Source: Bacteroides sp. OM05-12
GTDB lineage: Bacteria; Bacteroidota; Bacteroidia; Bacteroidales; Bacteroidaceae
DNA length: 64,000 nucleotides
Direction of reading: 5' to 3'
Assembly (NCBI RefSeq): GCF_003438995.1
Contig: NZ_QSUN01000002.1
Location: 310,001 to 374,000, forward strand
Made by a program: the position numbers and the translations under genes. This document shows, piece after piece, positions 7,198 through 15,708 of this stretch. Under the pieces are notes generated by a model. That model made no database searches, was not told the origin of the DNA, and worked only from the letters and a program-made list of their open reading frames with translations. Positions within the stretch are counted from its first letter, which is position 1. Each line of letters begins with the position of its first letter.

Positions 7198-9981
7198 ATG
7201 AGAAATCTTTTATTCTTATTAGCCTTATTCATATTACCTAATATGAATGCTCAGTTGTCTTCTATTATAAAGGTTGATTTTGATATGAATGGCAGGCCGG
7301 AAACGGAAGTACATGAATCTGGCTATTATGCATGGCCTGTGGTTGAATGCAAAGTAGAGACAAAAATAATTGAAGGTATAGAATTCACTATTGCCAATGG
7401 AGCTAATTCTTCTGGTAGTTCTTTAAAATCTCATTGGTATAAAGCTGGAATTCAGGCACCTAATTATGCACGTTTAGTATGTGATGGACTTACTGTGAAA
7501 GATGGAGAACGTGGTGGTGAAATTAGATTGACAATTAAAGGATTGGAACCGGGAAAGCATACGTTACTTACTTATCATAATACGTTGGATAGCCCGGACG
7601 ACAAGACTTTTAGTGACATTAATATTTATGTGAATGGAGAACTGATTGTGGAGAATTTATCTCCGACTAATCGGGCTCTTTCTACTTATGATGCACAAAG
7701 TGCATATATATCATTTGAGGCTAAAAAAGATACTCCGGTTGATTTTCTGTTTGCTCCTGATTATAATTCTAAGGCATCTTCTTTAAATGTAATTATAAAT
7801 GGTTTCTCATTGGATGAACCTAATATAGTGAGGCAGGCTAAATCTCCATTGCCTGCGAATATGGATTATCATACAAATGCGGACGATGGTAGCTGCATTT
7901 TAAGTTGGGTTGCGGCCGAGAATGCTGTTGCGCATGAGATCTATTTTGGTACGGATTTAGATTTGGTTACAAATGCAGATAAAAATTCTGTTTCTTGTTA
8001 TAAAGGAAGCCAATCTATAACAGAATTTCCTGTTACCAATCTTTATAGCATGAATACCTATTATTGGCGTGTTGATGAAGTTGAAGCGGATGGGACAATT
8101 ACTAAAGGAGAGGTATGGAGTTTTATGCCTCGGCATTTGGCTTTTCCTGAAGCGGAAGGATATGGACGCTTTGCTCGTGGTGGTCGTGGTGGAAAAGTTA
8201 TTTATGTTACGAACTTGAATGATAATGGGCCGGGTAGTCTGCGTGAGGCTATAACCAATAATGTTGGTGCTCGTACAATTTTATTTGCCGTATCGGGAAT
8301 TATTTCTTTGGAAGATCGTTTGACATTAGCTCATTCTAATATAACAATTGCCGGGCAAACGTCTCCTGGGAAAGGAATATGTGTAAAAGGAGCTCCTTTT
8401 GGCTTTAGCGGTGTTACAGATGGGATTATGCGTTTTATCCGTGTGCGTGTAGGTTCAGGAAGGACTTTTGATGCTTCTGGAATGAATGGCGCAGAGCATT
8501 GTATCTTCGATCATAATTCTTTTAGCTGGGCTATAGATGAAGTTTTTAGTTCTCGTTCGGGGAAGAACTTTACTTTGCAGAAAACGATGCTGGCAGAAGC
8601 GTTGAATGTCGCCGGACATAAAAATTATCCGGCAGGAAAAGAACATGGTTTTGCTGCAAGTATCGGAGGAGATATAGGTAGTTTTCATCATAATCTGTTA
8701 GCTCATTGCTATGGTCGTAACTGGAGTTTGGCCGGTGGGCTAGATGGAACAGGAGCCTATGCCGGAAGATTGGACATTTTCAATAATGTAGTGTATAATT
8801 GGGGTGGTCGGGCTACAGATGGTGGAGCTTATGAAGTTAATTTTGTGAATAATTATTATAAAAAAGGTGCCGGAACAAAACAACTTTATTTATTAAATGC
8901 CCAATTGGAAGGTGCTGGGACAGGTTCTCAAAGTTATTTTTATTCCGGCAATGTTATGACAGAACCGAATGGAGAAGTGGTCTATGATGGGACAAATAAT
9001 AAAGAAGGAAGAACATATACATTGAGTGGCGGACAGGTATTGAATTGGGATGTTTGGGTGAACGAGCCTTTTTTTGAATCCCATGCAAAGATAGAATCGG
9101 CTTCAGATGCTTACAAAAGTGTTCTTTCTGATGTTGGTTGTACTTTACCTATTTTTGATGATCATGATGTACGTGTCATTACGGAAACTTTGGACGGGAC
9201 CTATTCTTGCGTTGGTAGTAAATCTGGTAAACCCGGTTTTCCTGATTCCCAAGAAGATGTTGGCGGTTATGAAGATTATCCTGAAATAACAATCAATTTA
9301 GATGAGTTCGATACAGATAGAGACGGACTTCCTAATTGGTGGGAAGAGATGTTTGGATTAAATCCGAATTCACCGGAGGGTGATTTCTCTGATTCAAATG
9401 CTGATGATAATATGGACGGATATACAAATCTAGAGGAATATTTGCACTGGATGGCGACACCGCACTATGAGGTTAATCCCGGAGAGACTGTTGAAGTCGA
9501 TTTAGCACAATATACTCGTGGATTTGAAAAGAATCCTGTTTATACAGTCGCTAAAATGGATAATGCTACAGCACCAATAGAGGGTAGCGTAATGAAAGTA
9601 ACTCCCGAATCAAGTTTTGGAGGAATAATCTATGTCGATTTTACTGTTACAGATGCAGAGGGGTCTTCTTTGACAAGAAGTATAGGTGTAAAAGTTGGAA
9701 ATCATTCGTCTGGTGTTGACTCTGTTCTAGAAGAAAAACAATATGCGGTTAATGTTTATCCTAATCCGGTAGCTGATTATTTATATATTTCAAGTAGAAT
9801 TGCCGGAGATGCCGGTATCCAGTTAATGAATGCTTATGGAAATCAGGTATTGACAAATGTGTTGAATATTTCCGGAAATGTGGCGTGTAAACTTGATGTC
9901 TCATCTTTGCCAATGGGTGTATATTTCTTAAAGATACAATTAGGAGACTCATGCAAAACAGTAAAGTTTATAAAGAAATAG
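7198..9981 (+). CDS. Multi-domain secreted pectate lyase, PL1, with T9SS type A tail
   Basis: A 927-residue protein with a signal peptide ending near NMNAQ. Residues of about 20-210 form a beta-sandwich resembling a malectin or carbohydrate-binding module. Residues of about 215-315 look like a fibronectin-type domain (SWVAAENAVAHEIYFG, YYWRVDEVEADG). The PL1 domain follows from FPEAEGYGRFARGGRGG, with GPGSLREAI, IAGQTSPGKG, FDHNSFSWAIDE and GRNWSLAGG. A DTDRDGLPNWWEE calcium-type segment comes at about 705-720. Next are an Ig-like segment and a textbook type A sorting domain with VYPNPVADY and the end KTVKFIKK. It is the longest lyase here; the added modules probably bind the wall polysaccharide or hold the enzyme on the surface. 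It should cleave homogalacturonan by beta-elimination. Confidence 0.9.
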   Translation: MRNLLFLLALFILPNMNAQLSSIIKVDFDMNGRPETEVHESGYYAWPVVECKVETKIIEGIEFTIANGANSSGSSLKSHWYKAGIQAPNYARLVCDGLTVKDGERGGEIRLTIKGLEPGKHTLLTYHNTLDSPDDKTFSDINIYVNGELIVENLSPTNRALSTYDAQSAYISFEAKKDTPVDFLFAPDYNSKASSLNVIINGFSLDEPNIVRQAKSPLPANMDYHTNADDGSCILSWVAAENAVAHEIYFGTDLDLVTNADKNSVSCYKGSQSITEFPVTNLYSMNTYYWRVDEVEADGTITKGEVWSFMPRHLAFPEAEGYGRFARGGRGGKVIYVTNLNDNGPGSLREAITNNVGARTILFAVSGIISLEDRLTLAHSNITIAGQTSPGKGICVKGAPFGFSGVTDGIMRFIRVRVGSGRTFDASGMNGAEHCIFDHNSFSWAIDEVFSSRSGKNFTLQKTMLAEALNVAGHKNYPAGKEHGFAASIGGDIGSFHHNLLAHCYGRNWSLAGGLDGTGAYAGRLDIFNNVVYNWGGRATDGGAYEVNFVNNYYKKGAGTKQLYLLNAQLEGAGTGSQSYFYSGNVMTEPNGEVVYDGTNNKEGRTYTLSGGQVLNWDVWVNEPFFESHAKIESASDAYKSVLSDVGCTLPIFDDHDVRVITETLDGTYSCVGSKSGKPGFPDSQEDVGGYEDYPEITINLDEFDTDRDGLPNWWEEMFGLNPNSPEGDFSDSNADDNMDGYTNLEEYLHWMATPHYEVNPGETVEVDLAQYTRGFEKNPVYTVAKMDNATAPIEGSVMKVTPESSFGGIIYVDFTVTDAEGSSLTRSIGVKVGNHSSGVDSVLEEKQYAVNVYPNPVADYLYISSRIAGDAGIQLMNAYGNQVLTNVLNISGNVACKLDVSSLPMGVYFLKIQLGDSCKTVKFIKK

Positions 9982-10019
9982 TAGCTTATTGAGTCTAATT
10001 TAAGATAACAATTTTTATA

Positions 10020-10056
10020 TGGAGACAGCTTTTTAAAAGTCTGCCTCCATTTTTTT
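10020..10056 (+). terminator. Intrinsic terminator
   Basis: TGGAGACAG (10020-10028) pairs with CTGCCTCCA (10041-10049, one mismatch), followed by seven T. It ends the lyase transcript from 7198. Confidence 0.75.
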
Positions 10057-10090
10057 AGTTAGCTATTTTATTCTATTTTTGATTCTTGAA

Positions 10091-10125
10091 TGAGTACATG
10101 TGAGTAAACAAGACGTCTTTTCTGT
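10091..10125 (+). promoter_or_regulatory. Shared bipartite element, copy c
   Basis: TGAGTACA at 10091-10098 and CGTC at 10114-10117 (23 bp start to start). CGTC is 48 bp before the lyase start at 10165. Confidence 0.6.
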
Positions 10126-10164
10126 ACAATAAGGTATAGTGATGAACTTAAATAATTTTTTATA

Positions 10165-11904
10165 ATGAAAAAGAAAACAGTCAGTAGTATTTGTTTGGCG
10201 ATAATGATGGGAACTACATCTGTCGTTTATGCGCAGTATCCCCAGCTAACACAGGAGGCTAAAGATGCTTATACAAAGATGATAACGGAAGAACGTCGCC
10301 TCTCGGATGAAGCTTGGGCAAAAGCATTACCCATTGTTGAGAAAGAGGCCAGAGAGGGACGTCCGTATATTCCATGGGCTTCGCGTCCTTATGATCTGCC
10401 TCAAGCTAAAATTCCGTCTTTCCCTGGTGCTGAAGGTGGCGGTATGTATAGCTTCGGAGGTCGTGGCGGAAAGGTGATAACTGTTACTAATCTGAATGAT
10501 CGTGGTCCGGGCTCATTCCGTGAGGCTTGTGAGACAGGTGGTGCGCGTATTATCGTGTTTAATGTTTCAGGTATTATACGCTTGAAATCTCCGATTATCG
10601 TTCGTGCTCCTTATGTTACGATTGCAGGACAGACTGCACCGGGTGATGGTGTTTGTATTGCGGGGGAATCTTTTTGGGTGGATACACATGATGTAGTCGT
10701 TCGTCATATGCGTTTCCGTAGAGGTGAAACCAATGTTTATCACCGTGATGACTCTTTTGGTGGTAACCCGATTGGAAATATCATGATAGACCATTGTTCT
10801 TGTTCATGGGGATTGGATGAGAATATTTCTTTCTATCGTCATATGTATGATCCGAGTGAAGGACAATATGAGACAAGATCGGAGAAATACCCGACTGTAA
10901 ATGTAACCATTCAGAATACAATTTCTGCGAAAGCTCTGGATACTTACAATCATGCCTTTGGTAGTACATTAGGTGGAGAGAACTGTGCTTTCATGCGTAA
11001 CTTATGGGCAAGTAATGCAGGACGTAATCCCTCTATCGGTTGGAACGGTATTTTCAACTTTGTAAATAATGTCGTGTTTAACTGGGTACACCGTTCTTCG
11101 GATGGTGGTGACTATACAGCTATGTTCAATATGATTAACAATTACTACAAGCCGGGACCTGCTACTCCGAAAGATACAAACGTAGGACATCGTATCTTGA
11201 AACCGGAATCAGGTCGTAGCAAACTGGATCATAAAGTTTATGGTCGTGTATTTGCGGATGGTAACATCATGGAAGGCTATCCGGAAATAACTAAGGATAA
11301 TTGGAATGGCGGTATTCAAATTGAAGAACAGCCGAATACAGACGGATATACTGAGTATATGCGTACCAATGAGCCGTTTGTTATGCCTTATATTAATATA
11401 ATGTCGGCAAATGATGCGTATGATTATGTCTTGAAGTATGCAGGGGCAACTATTCCTTGTCGTGATATTGTAGACGAACGTGTTATCGAAGAGGTTAAAA
11501 CAGGACAACCTTATTATGAAAAGAAACTTCCGAAAGATGCTTATGGCAATAAGTGGGGATTGGCTCCAAAATCACAAGATGAAGACGGATATTTTAAATA
11601 TCGTCGTTTACCGAAGGATTCTTATAAACAAGGTATCATAACTGATATTCGTCAGATGGGCGGTTATCCGGAATATAAAGGAACCCCGTATGTGGATTCG
11701 GATAATGACGGTATGCCGGATGAATGGGAGATTGCAAATGGTTTGAACCCGAATGATCCGAGTGATGCGAACAAAGATTGTACCGGTGACGGATATACGA
11801 ATATTGAGAAATATATCAATGGAATCAGCACTAAGAACAAGATTGATTGGACTGATTTGAAGAACAATTATGATACGTTGGCTGAAAAAGGTAAATTAAT
11901 GTGA
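10165..11904 (+). CDS. Secreted pectate lyase, PL1, without sorting tail
   Basis: A 579-residue protein with a signal peptide ending near VVYAQ. A helical stretch of about 60 residues (TQEAKDAYTKMITEERRLSDEAW and following) precedes the PL1 domain. That domain starts at FPGAEGGGMYSFGGRGG and has GPGSFREAC, IAGQTAPGDG, VVRHMRFRRGE, IMIDHCSCSWGLDEN and GRNPSIGW. A DSDNDGMPDEWE calcium-type segment lies near residue 510. Unlike the other three PL1 proteins it ends soon after this (AEKGKLM) with no Por tail, so it is probably periplasmic or released by another route and may act on smaller pectin fragments. It is seven bases upstream of the DUF3826 gene and forms an operon with it. Confidence 0.9.
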   Translation: MKKKTVSSICLAIMMGTTSVVYAQYPQLTQEAKDAYTKMITEERRLSDEAWAKALPIVEKEAREGRPYIPWASRPYDLPQAKIPSFPGAEGGGMYSFGGRGGKVITVTNLNDRGPGSFREACETGGARIIVFNVSGIIRLKSPIIVRAPYVTIAGQTAPGDGVCIAGESFWVDTHDVVVRHMRFRRGETNVYHRDDSFGGNPIGNIMIDHCSCSWGLDENISFYRHMYDPSEGQYETRSEKYPTVNVTIQNTISAKALDTYNHAFGSTLGGENCAFMRNLWASNAGRNPSIGWNGIFNFVNNVVFNWVHRSSDGGDYTAMFNMINNYYKPGPATPKDTNVGHRILKPESGRSKLDHKVYGRVFADGNIMEGYPEITKDNWNGGIQIEEQPNTDGYTEYMRTNEPFVMPYINIMSANDAYDYVLKYAGATIPCRDIVDERVIEEVKTGQPYYEKKLPKDAYGNKWGLAPKSQDEDGYFKYRRLPKDSYKQGIITDIRQMGGYPEYKGTPYVDSDNDGMPDEWEIANGLNPNDPSDANKDCTGDGYTNIEKYINGISTKNKIDWTDLKNNYDTLAEKGKLM

Positions 11905-11911
11905 TAGAAAG

Positions 11912-12595
11912 ATGATGGATAATCGATTTATTAAAATGATAGGATTGACAGTATGGGTAACCATACTGTCTGTCTTTTCAGTTGAAGCTGTGGAGCTGGA
12001 TTCTTTAAACAGAAATCCTGAATACGTAAACGCAATCGTGCAGCGTTCGGAGAAGATTGTTGAGAAATTAGGTGTTACCGACCGGAATGTATGCAATGAG
12101 GTAACAAAGATTATTGCTAACCGTTATTTTGAATTGAATGATATCTATGAGAAAAGGGATGCTTTCATAAAAACAGCGAAAGAAACACTTCAGGGTGAGG
12201 CAAAAGAGAATGCGATAAAGTCTGCCCGTGATGCTGCCGATGCTGCTCTTTATCGTTCACATTTTGCTTTTCCGGCGGATCTTTCTTTATGGATTACGGA
12301 TAAGCAGGTTGAGGCGGTAAAAGACGGAATGACGTATGGAGTTGTTAAAGTGACTTATGAAGCTACGCTTGATATGATTCCTACCCTCAAAGAAGAAGAA
12401 AAGGCACAGATATATGCTTGGTTGGTTGAAGCCCGCGAGTTTGCGATGGATGCAGAAAACTCCAAAAAGAAACATGAGGCATTTGGCAAGTATAAAGGAC
12501 GTATTAATAACTACCTTTCCAAAAGAGGATATGATTTGACGAAAGAAAGGGAGGAATGGGCAAAACGCGTTAAAGCCAGAGGAGGCACATTGTAA
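11912..12595 (+). CDS. Secreted stand-alone DUF3826 protein
   Basis: A 227-residue, mostly helical protein with an N-terminal signal peptide (hydrophobic stretch about residues 8-25). I recognise it as DUF3826, a family of unknown function found beside pectin enzymes. It aligns with the C-terminal 180 residues of the methylesterase at 23155. Shared segments are ITDKQVEAVKDGMTYGVVKVTY with ALTEEQVETILDKYTVGKVAFT, and IPTLKEEEKAQIYAWLVEAREFAMD with VPDLTKEEEEHIVSLLKKAREQAVD. The domain therefore occurs both alone next to a PL1 lyase and fused to an esterase, which suggests a pectin-related accessory role. Two Met codons (11912 and 11915) could serve as start. No catalytic residues can be proposed. 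Confidence 0.7.
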   Translation: MMDNRFIKMIGLTVWVTILSVFSVEAVELDSLNRNPEYVNAIVQRSEKIVEKLGVTDRNVCNEVTKIIANRYFELNDIYEKRDAFIKTAKETLQGEAKENAIKSARDAADAALYRSHFAFPADLSLWITDKQVEAVKDGMTYGVVKVTYEATLDMIPTLKEEEKAQIYAWLVEAREFAMDAENSKKKHEAFGKYKGRINNYLSKRGYDLTKEREEWAKRVKARGGTL

Positions 12596-12648
12596 AATTC
12601 AGGAAAGTCTTTTTTAACTTGATTATTTGATTAAATATATTTAGAGAA

Positions 12649-12682
12649 CAGCAGATTGGGATATTCGATCTGCTGTTTTTTG
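12649..12682 (+). terminator. Intrinsic terminator
   Basis: CAGCAGAT (12649-12656) pairs with ATCTGCTG (12668-12675) and is followed by a T run. It ends the PL1-DUF3826 operon. The next shared promoter element begins directly after it. Confidence 0.85.
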
Positions 12683-12717
12683 TGAGTACATATTTATTTT
12701 TATGCCGTCCTCTTTAT
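12683..12717 (+). promoter_or_regulatory. Shared bipartite element, copy d
   Basis: TGAGTACA at 12683-12690 and CGTC at 12706-12709 (23 bp start to start), then TTTATAGA. CGTC is 35 bp before the start codon at 12744. Confidence 0.6.
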
Positions 12718-12743
12718 AGAAGATTAACTTTTAGATTGTATTT

Positions 12744-14549
12744 ATGAAAACTTTTGCATTGTCTAAATTATTCGGGTGTATGTTTATATACCTTTATTGC
12801 CTGGGTGCTTTTTCTCAGGATTTTGATTACCCCACAGCTATACAAAATATACCTGCTTTTCCTACGGCGGAAGGTTTTGGAAAGTTCGCAACGGGAGGTC
12901 GTGGCGGTAAAGTGGTAACAGTTACTACATTGGAAGATGACACATTAAATACCTCTCCTGGAAGTTTACGGTGGGCTGTAAATCAATATCCGAATGAGCC
13001 GATAACAATAGTTTTTAATGTAAGCGGACATATTCGATTGAAAAAAATATTATCAATACGGCGTACAGCGGGAGTAACTATTGCCGGGCAAACAGCCCCA
13101 GGAGAAGGGATCTGTATAAGCGGACATAAAGTGTTGTTAGGCTTTTCCGAGAATATGATTATTCGTAATATGCGTTTTCGTTGTGGTATTGGTACGGATG
13201 AAACCGGATCAGCGGTAGGAGATCAAACTTTAGGAGCCGAAAATATAGCGAATGTTATTATTGACCACTGTTCATTGGGATGGTCGGGTGAAGAAATGTC
13301 TACCACCAGTGACTCGCATTTTATAACATTGCAGCATTGTATTGTCCATGAAGGGCTTTTTAGGGCCGGACATCACAAAGGAGATCGTGGCTATGGAATC
13401 TGTTTCGGAGGATCCCAAGCCACTATGCATCATTGTTTACTTGCACATAACAATGCCCGTACTCCACGTTTTAGTGGTGCGCAGAGCACAGACTATGTGG
13501 CGTATGTGGAATATATAAACAATGTAAACTATAACTATATCAATGCGGCTCATGGAGGAGAGATTAATGTTTCCAATACCAAATATCATCAAAGTGAAAC
13601 AAATTTTGTGGGGAATTATTATAAACCCGGTCCTGCAACTTTGATTTATAAACCCGATAAAAAGAAATGGAACTTCTTTAACCAAACGGTAGATGCGCCG
13701 AGTATGGGGAAAACGATTGATATTCCCAAATGGTATTTTGCGGGTAATGTAATGGAAGGTAGCGATGAATTGACGAAAGATAACTGGAAAGGGGTTACAA
13801 TTGATAATACTGACTATTATACAATATCGGAAATGAGAGTGGATACTTTTATTCAACCGGTTAATTTCTTCCGTAAATATAAATTTGATTGGAAAGCATA
13901 TACGATGCATGATAACATAGAAAGTGCGGAAAAAGCATTTCAAACGGTTCTAGCTAAAGTTGGTTGTGTGAACAGAGATTCTATAGAACGCCGCATTATT
14001 CGTGAAACGAAAGATGGAACTGCTACGTTTGGGGGTGTTAAAGGTGCAGGATTGGGTATCATTGATGATCCTACTAACGTAGAGGGTGGAATTGGTTATA
14101 TTGATTATCCATCTTATACACCACGTGGAGGAAATTATGATACGGATGGTGATGGCATGCCGGATGAATGGGAAATATTAAAAGGATTGGATCCGAATAA
14201 TTCAGAAGATCGCAATTATGTTACTCCGGAAGGTTATACGGCTTTGGAAGTTTATCTTTGTTCTCTGATGGGAGAGAATATAGAAGGCGAATTATCAGAG
14301 CCGACTTCCATAAAAGAATCTCATCCGATGAATTTTGAATATGAGATAAAAGATAATGTTTTGATATTGAATAGTGAGCGACCTTTGGTTGGTCTACATA
14401 TTTTTGATATGCAAGGCAGGTGCTGCATAATGGAGAAATTATCAGGTAATTACCATCATGTAAATCTTTCCCGGCTTTTTGATGGAACTTATATATTATG
14501 GGTTGTTGATACGGAAGGATATCGTAGCGCAGTGAAGTTTCAGAAATAA
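12744..14549 (+). CDS. Secreted pectate lyase, PL1, with C-terminal sorting tail
   Basis: A 601-residue protein with a signal peptide (cleavage near GAFSQ). The PL1 domain begins at FPTAEGFGKFATGGRGG and is most similar to the lyase at 1074: both have VTTLEDD, SLRWA, NQYPNEPI/AQYPNEPL and LAGQ or IAGQTAPG. Also visible are VIIDHCSLGWSGEE and TPRFSGAQS. A DTDGDGMPDEWE calcium-type segment lies near residue 470. The C-terminal 75 residues form a Por-like tail (LHIFDMQGRC, LFDGTYILWV, end SAVKFQK). It should cut de-esterified homogalacturonan. It is a single-gene unit bounded by a shared promoter element upstream and the hairpin at 14656 downstream. Confidence 0.9.
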   Translation: MKTFALSKLFGCMFIYLYCLGAFSQDFDYPTAIQNIPAFPTAEGFGKFATGGRGGKVVTVTTLEDDTLNTSPGSLRWAVNQYPNEPITIVFNVSGHIRLKKILSIRRTAGVTIAGQTAPGEGICISGHKVLLGFSENMIIRNMRFRCGIGTDETGSAVGDQTLGAENIANVIIDHCSLGWSGEEMSTTSDSHFITLQHCIVHEGLFRAGHHKGDRGYGICFGGSQATMHHCLLAHNNARTPRFSGAQSTDYVAYVEYINNVNYNYINAAHGGEINVSNTKYHQSETNFVGNYYKPGPATLIYKPDKKKWNFFNQTVDAPSMGKTIDIPKWYFAGNVMEGSDELTKDNWKGVTIDNTDYYTISEMRVDTFIQPVNFFRKYKFDWKAYTMHDNIESAEKAFQTVLAKVGCVNRDSIERRIIRETKDGTATFGGVKGAGLGIIDDPTNVEGGIGYIDYPSYTPRGGNYDTDGDGMPDEWEILKGLDPNNSEDRNYVTPEGYTALEVYLCSLMGENIEGELSEPTSIKESHPMNFEYEIKDNVLILNSERPLVGLHIFDMQGRCCIMEKLSGNYHHVNLSRLFDGTYILWVVDTEGYRSAVKFQK

Positions 14550-14580
14550 TTCTTGTTAAAATACAAAGTGATGGCATTGA

Positions 14581-14631
14581 TGAGTACATAGCCCGGATTT
14601 TCCCGTCTTTATTATAAAAGTAATAGGTTTG
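14581..14631 (+). promoter_or_regulatory. Shared bipartite element, copy e, followed by a terminator and no gene
   Basis: TGAGTACA at 14581-14588 and CGTC at 14604-14607 (23 bp start to start). A TAGGTTTG box, which fits the Bacteroidota -7 consensus TAnnTTTG, lies at 14624-14631. A strong terminator is only about 50 bp downstream, so this site would drive only a short RNA, or it is a spare binding site for the next operon. Confidence 0.5.
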
Positions 14632-14655
14632 TTTAGTTATTAGGTTAGTTAATGA

Positions 14656-14692
14656 CGGTTTCGAAAGTTGTAATCTTTCGAAACCGTTTTCT
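14656..14692 (+). terminator. Strong intrinsic terminator
   Basis: CGGTTTCGAAAG (14656-14667) pairs perfectly with CTTTCGAAACCG (14675-14686), followed by TTTTCTTTT. It lies between elements e and f. Confidence 0.9.
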
Positions 14693-14702
14693 TTTATGTT
14701 GA

Positions 14703-14738
14703 TGGGTACATTTTGTATCTATTTCCGTCTCTCTATAA
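14703..14738 (+). promoter_or_regulatory. Shared bipartite element, copy f (RG-II operon)
   Basis: TGGGTACA at 14703-14710 and CGTC at 14726-14729 (23 bp start to start), then CTATAAGA. It stands before the operon 14774-26191. It lies inside the longest possible reading frame of the first gene, which favours the later start at 14774. Confidence 0.65.
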
Positions 14739-14773
14739 GATTTAGAATAAAAAATATAATATTACTTCTTCAA

Positions 14774-15700
14774 ATGATAGGAATAGGGAAATTATTAGTG
14801 GGAGTTTGCATGGTATTACTGTTCTCCTGCCAGACAGAAAAGGAGTTTTATGTATCCACTTCTTTTCATGAACCGGCTGATGAAGGGCTTCGCTTTATTT
14901 ATAGCAAAGATGGTATACATTGGGATAGTATTGCCGGAACATGGCTAAAGCCTGAGGTAGGTACGCAGAAAATAATGCGTGATCCTTCTATTGTGCGTTC
15001 TGCGGATGGAACGTATCATTTGGTTTGGACTTCCAGTTGGAAAGGAGATCAAGGTTTTGGTTATGCCAACTCAAAGGATTTGATTCATTGGTCGGAAGAA
15101 AAGTTTATTCCCGTTATGGAACATGACAGTACGGCTGTTAATGTTTGGGCACCTGAATTGTTTTATGATGATGAAAAAGATGAGTTTATAGTAATATGGG
15201 CATCGTGTGTACCGTTTAAATTTGAGAAAGGTATAGAGGATGAGTATAATAACCATCGTCTGTATTATATTACGACAAAAGATTTTAATACCATATCCGA
15301 TACGAAACTTTATTATGATCCCGGATATAGCTCTATCGATGCCGTATTGGTGAAACGTGCGGTTAAAGATTATGTGTTGGTGGTGAAAGACAATACCCGT
15401 AATTGCCGTGATATAAAAGTAGCTTTCGGAGAATCTCCTACCGGACCTTTCGGACCAACATCGGAGGCTTTTACTCCTGAGTTCTGTGAAGGTCCTACGG
15501 TTGCCAAAGTCGGGGATGAATATTATATTTATTATGATGCTTATCGTGAGAAGAAATTTGGAGCAATGAAGACGAAAGATTTTATAAGTTTCACGGATGA
15601 AACGGATAACATAAGTATGCCGGAAGGACATAAGCATGGCACAATCTTTAAAGCACCGGCTTTTGTTGTTGCAAATCTGATTAGGAATCAAAATAAATAA
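14774..15700 (+). CDS. GH43-like glycosidase, lipoprotein
   Basis: The start is placed at 14774 because the frame upstream covers a promoter element, and because MIGIGKLLVGVCMVLLFSC is a good lipoprotein signal with the lipid-modified Cys at residue 19. The roughly 308-residue protein has the five-bladed propeller pattern of GH43 and related families: an early MRDPSIV Asp, the mid-chain VWAPELFYD and the later EFCEGPTVAK. These would correspond to the catalytic base Asp, the pKa-modulating region and the general-acid Glu. GH43 members are mostly arabinofuranosidases or xylosidases, and an L-arabinofuranosidase acting on a side chain would suit the RG-II operon it opens. The exact subfamily and substrate cannot be read from the sequence. 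Confidence 0.75.
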   Translation: MIGIGKLLVGVCMVLLFSCQTEKEFYVSTSFHEPADEGLRFIYSKDGIHWDSIAGTWLKPEVGTQKIMRDPSIVRSADGTYHLVWTSSWKGDQGFGYANSKDLIHWSEEKFIPVMEHDSTAVNVWAPELFYDDEKDEFIVIWASCVPFKFEKGIEDEYNNHRLYYITTKDFNTISDTKLYYDPGYSSIDAVLVKRAVKDYVLVVKDNTRNCRDIKVAFGESPTGPFGPTSEAFTPEFCEGPTVAKVGDEYYIYYDAYREKKFGAMKTKDFISFTDETDNISMPEGHKHGTIFKAPAFVVANLIRNQNK

Positions 15701-15708
15701 TTAAAAGA

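Noticed and set aside
14696..14773. Upstream start for the GH43-like gene
   Set aside because: The extra 26 residues overlie promoter element f and would spoil the lipoprotein signal that begins at 14774.
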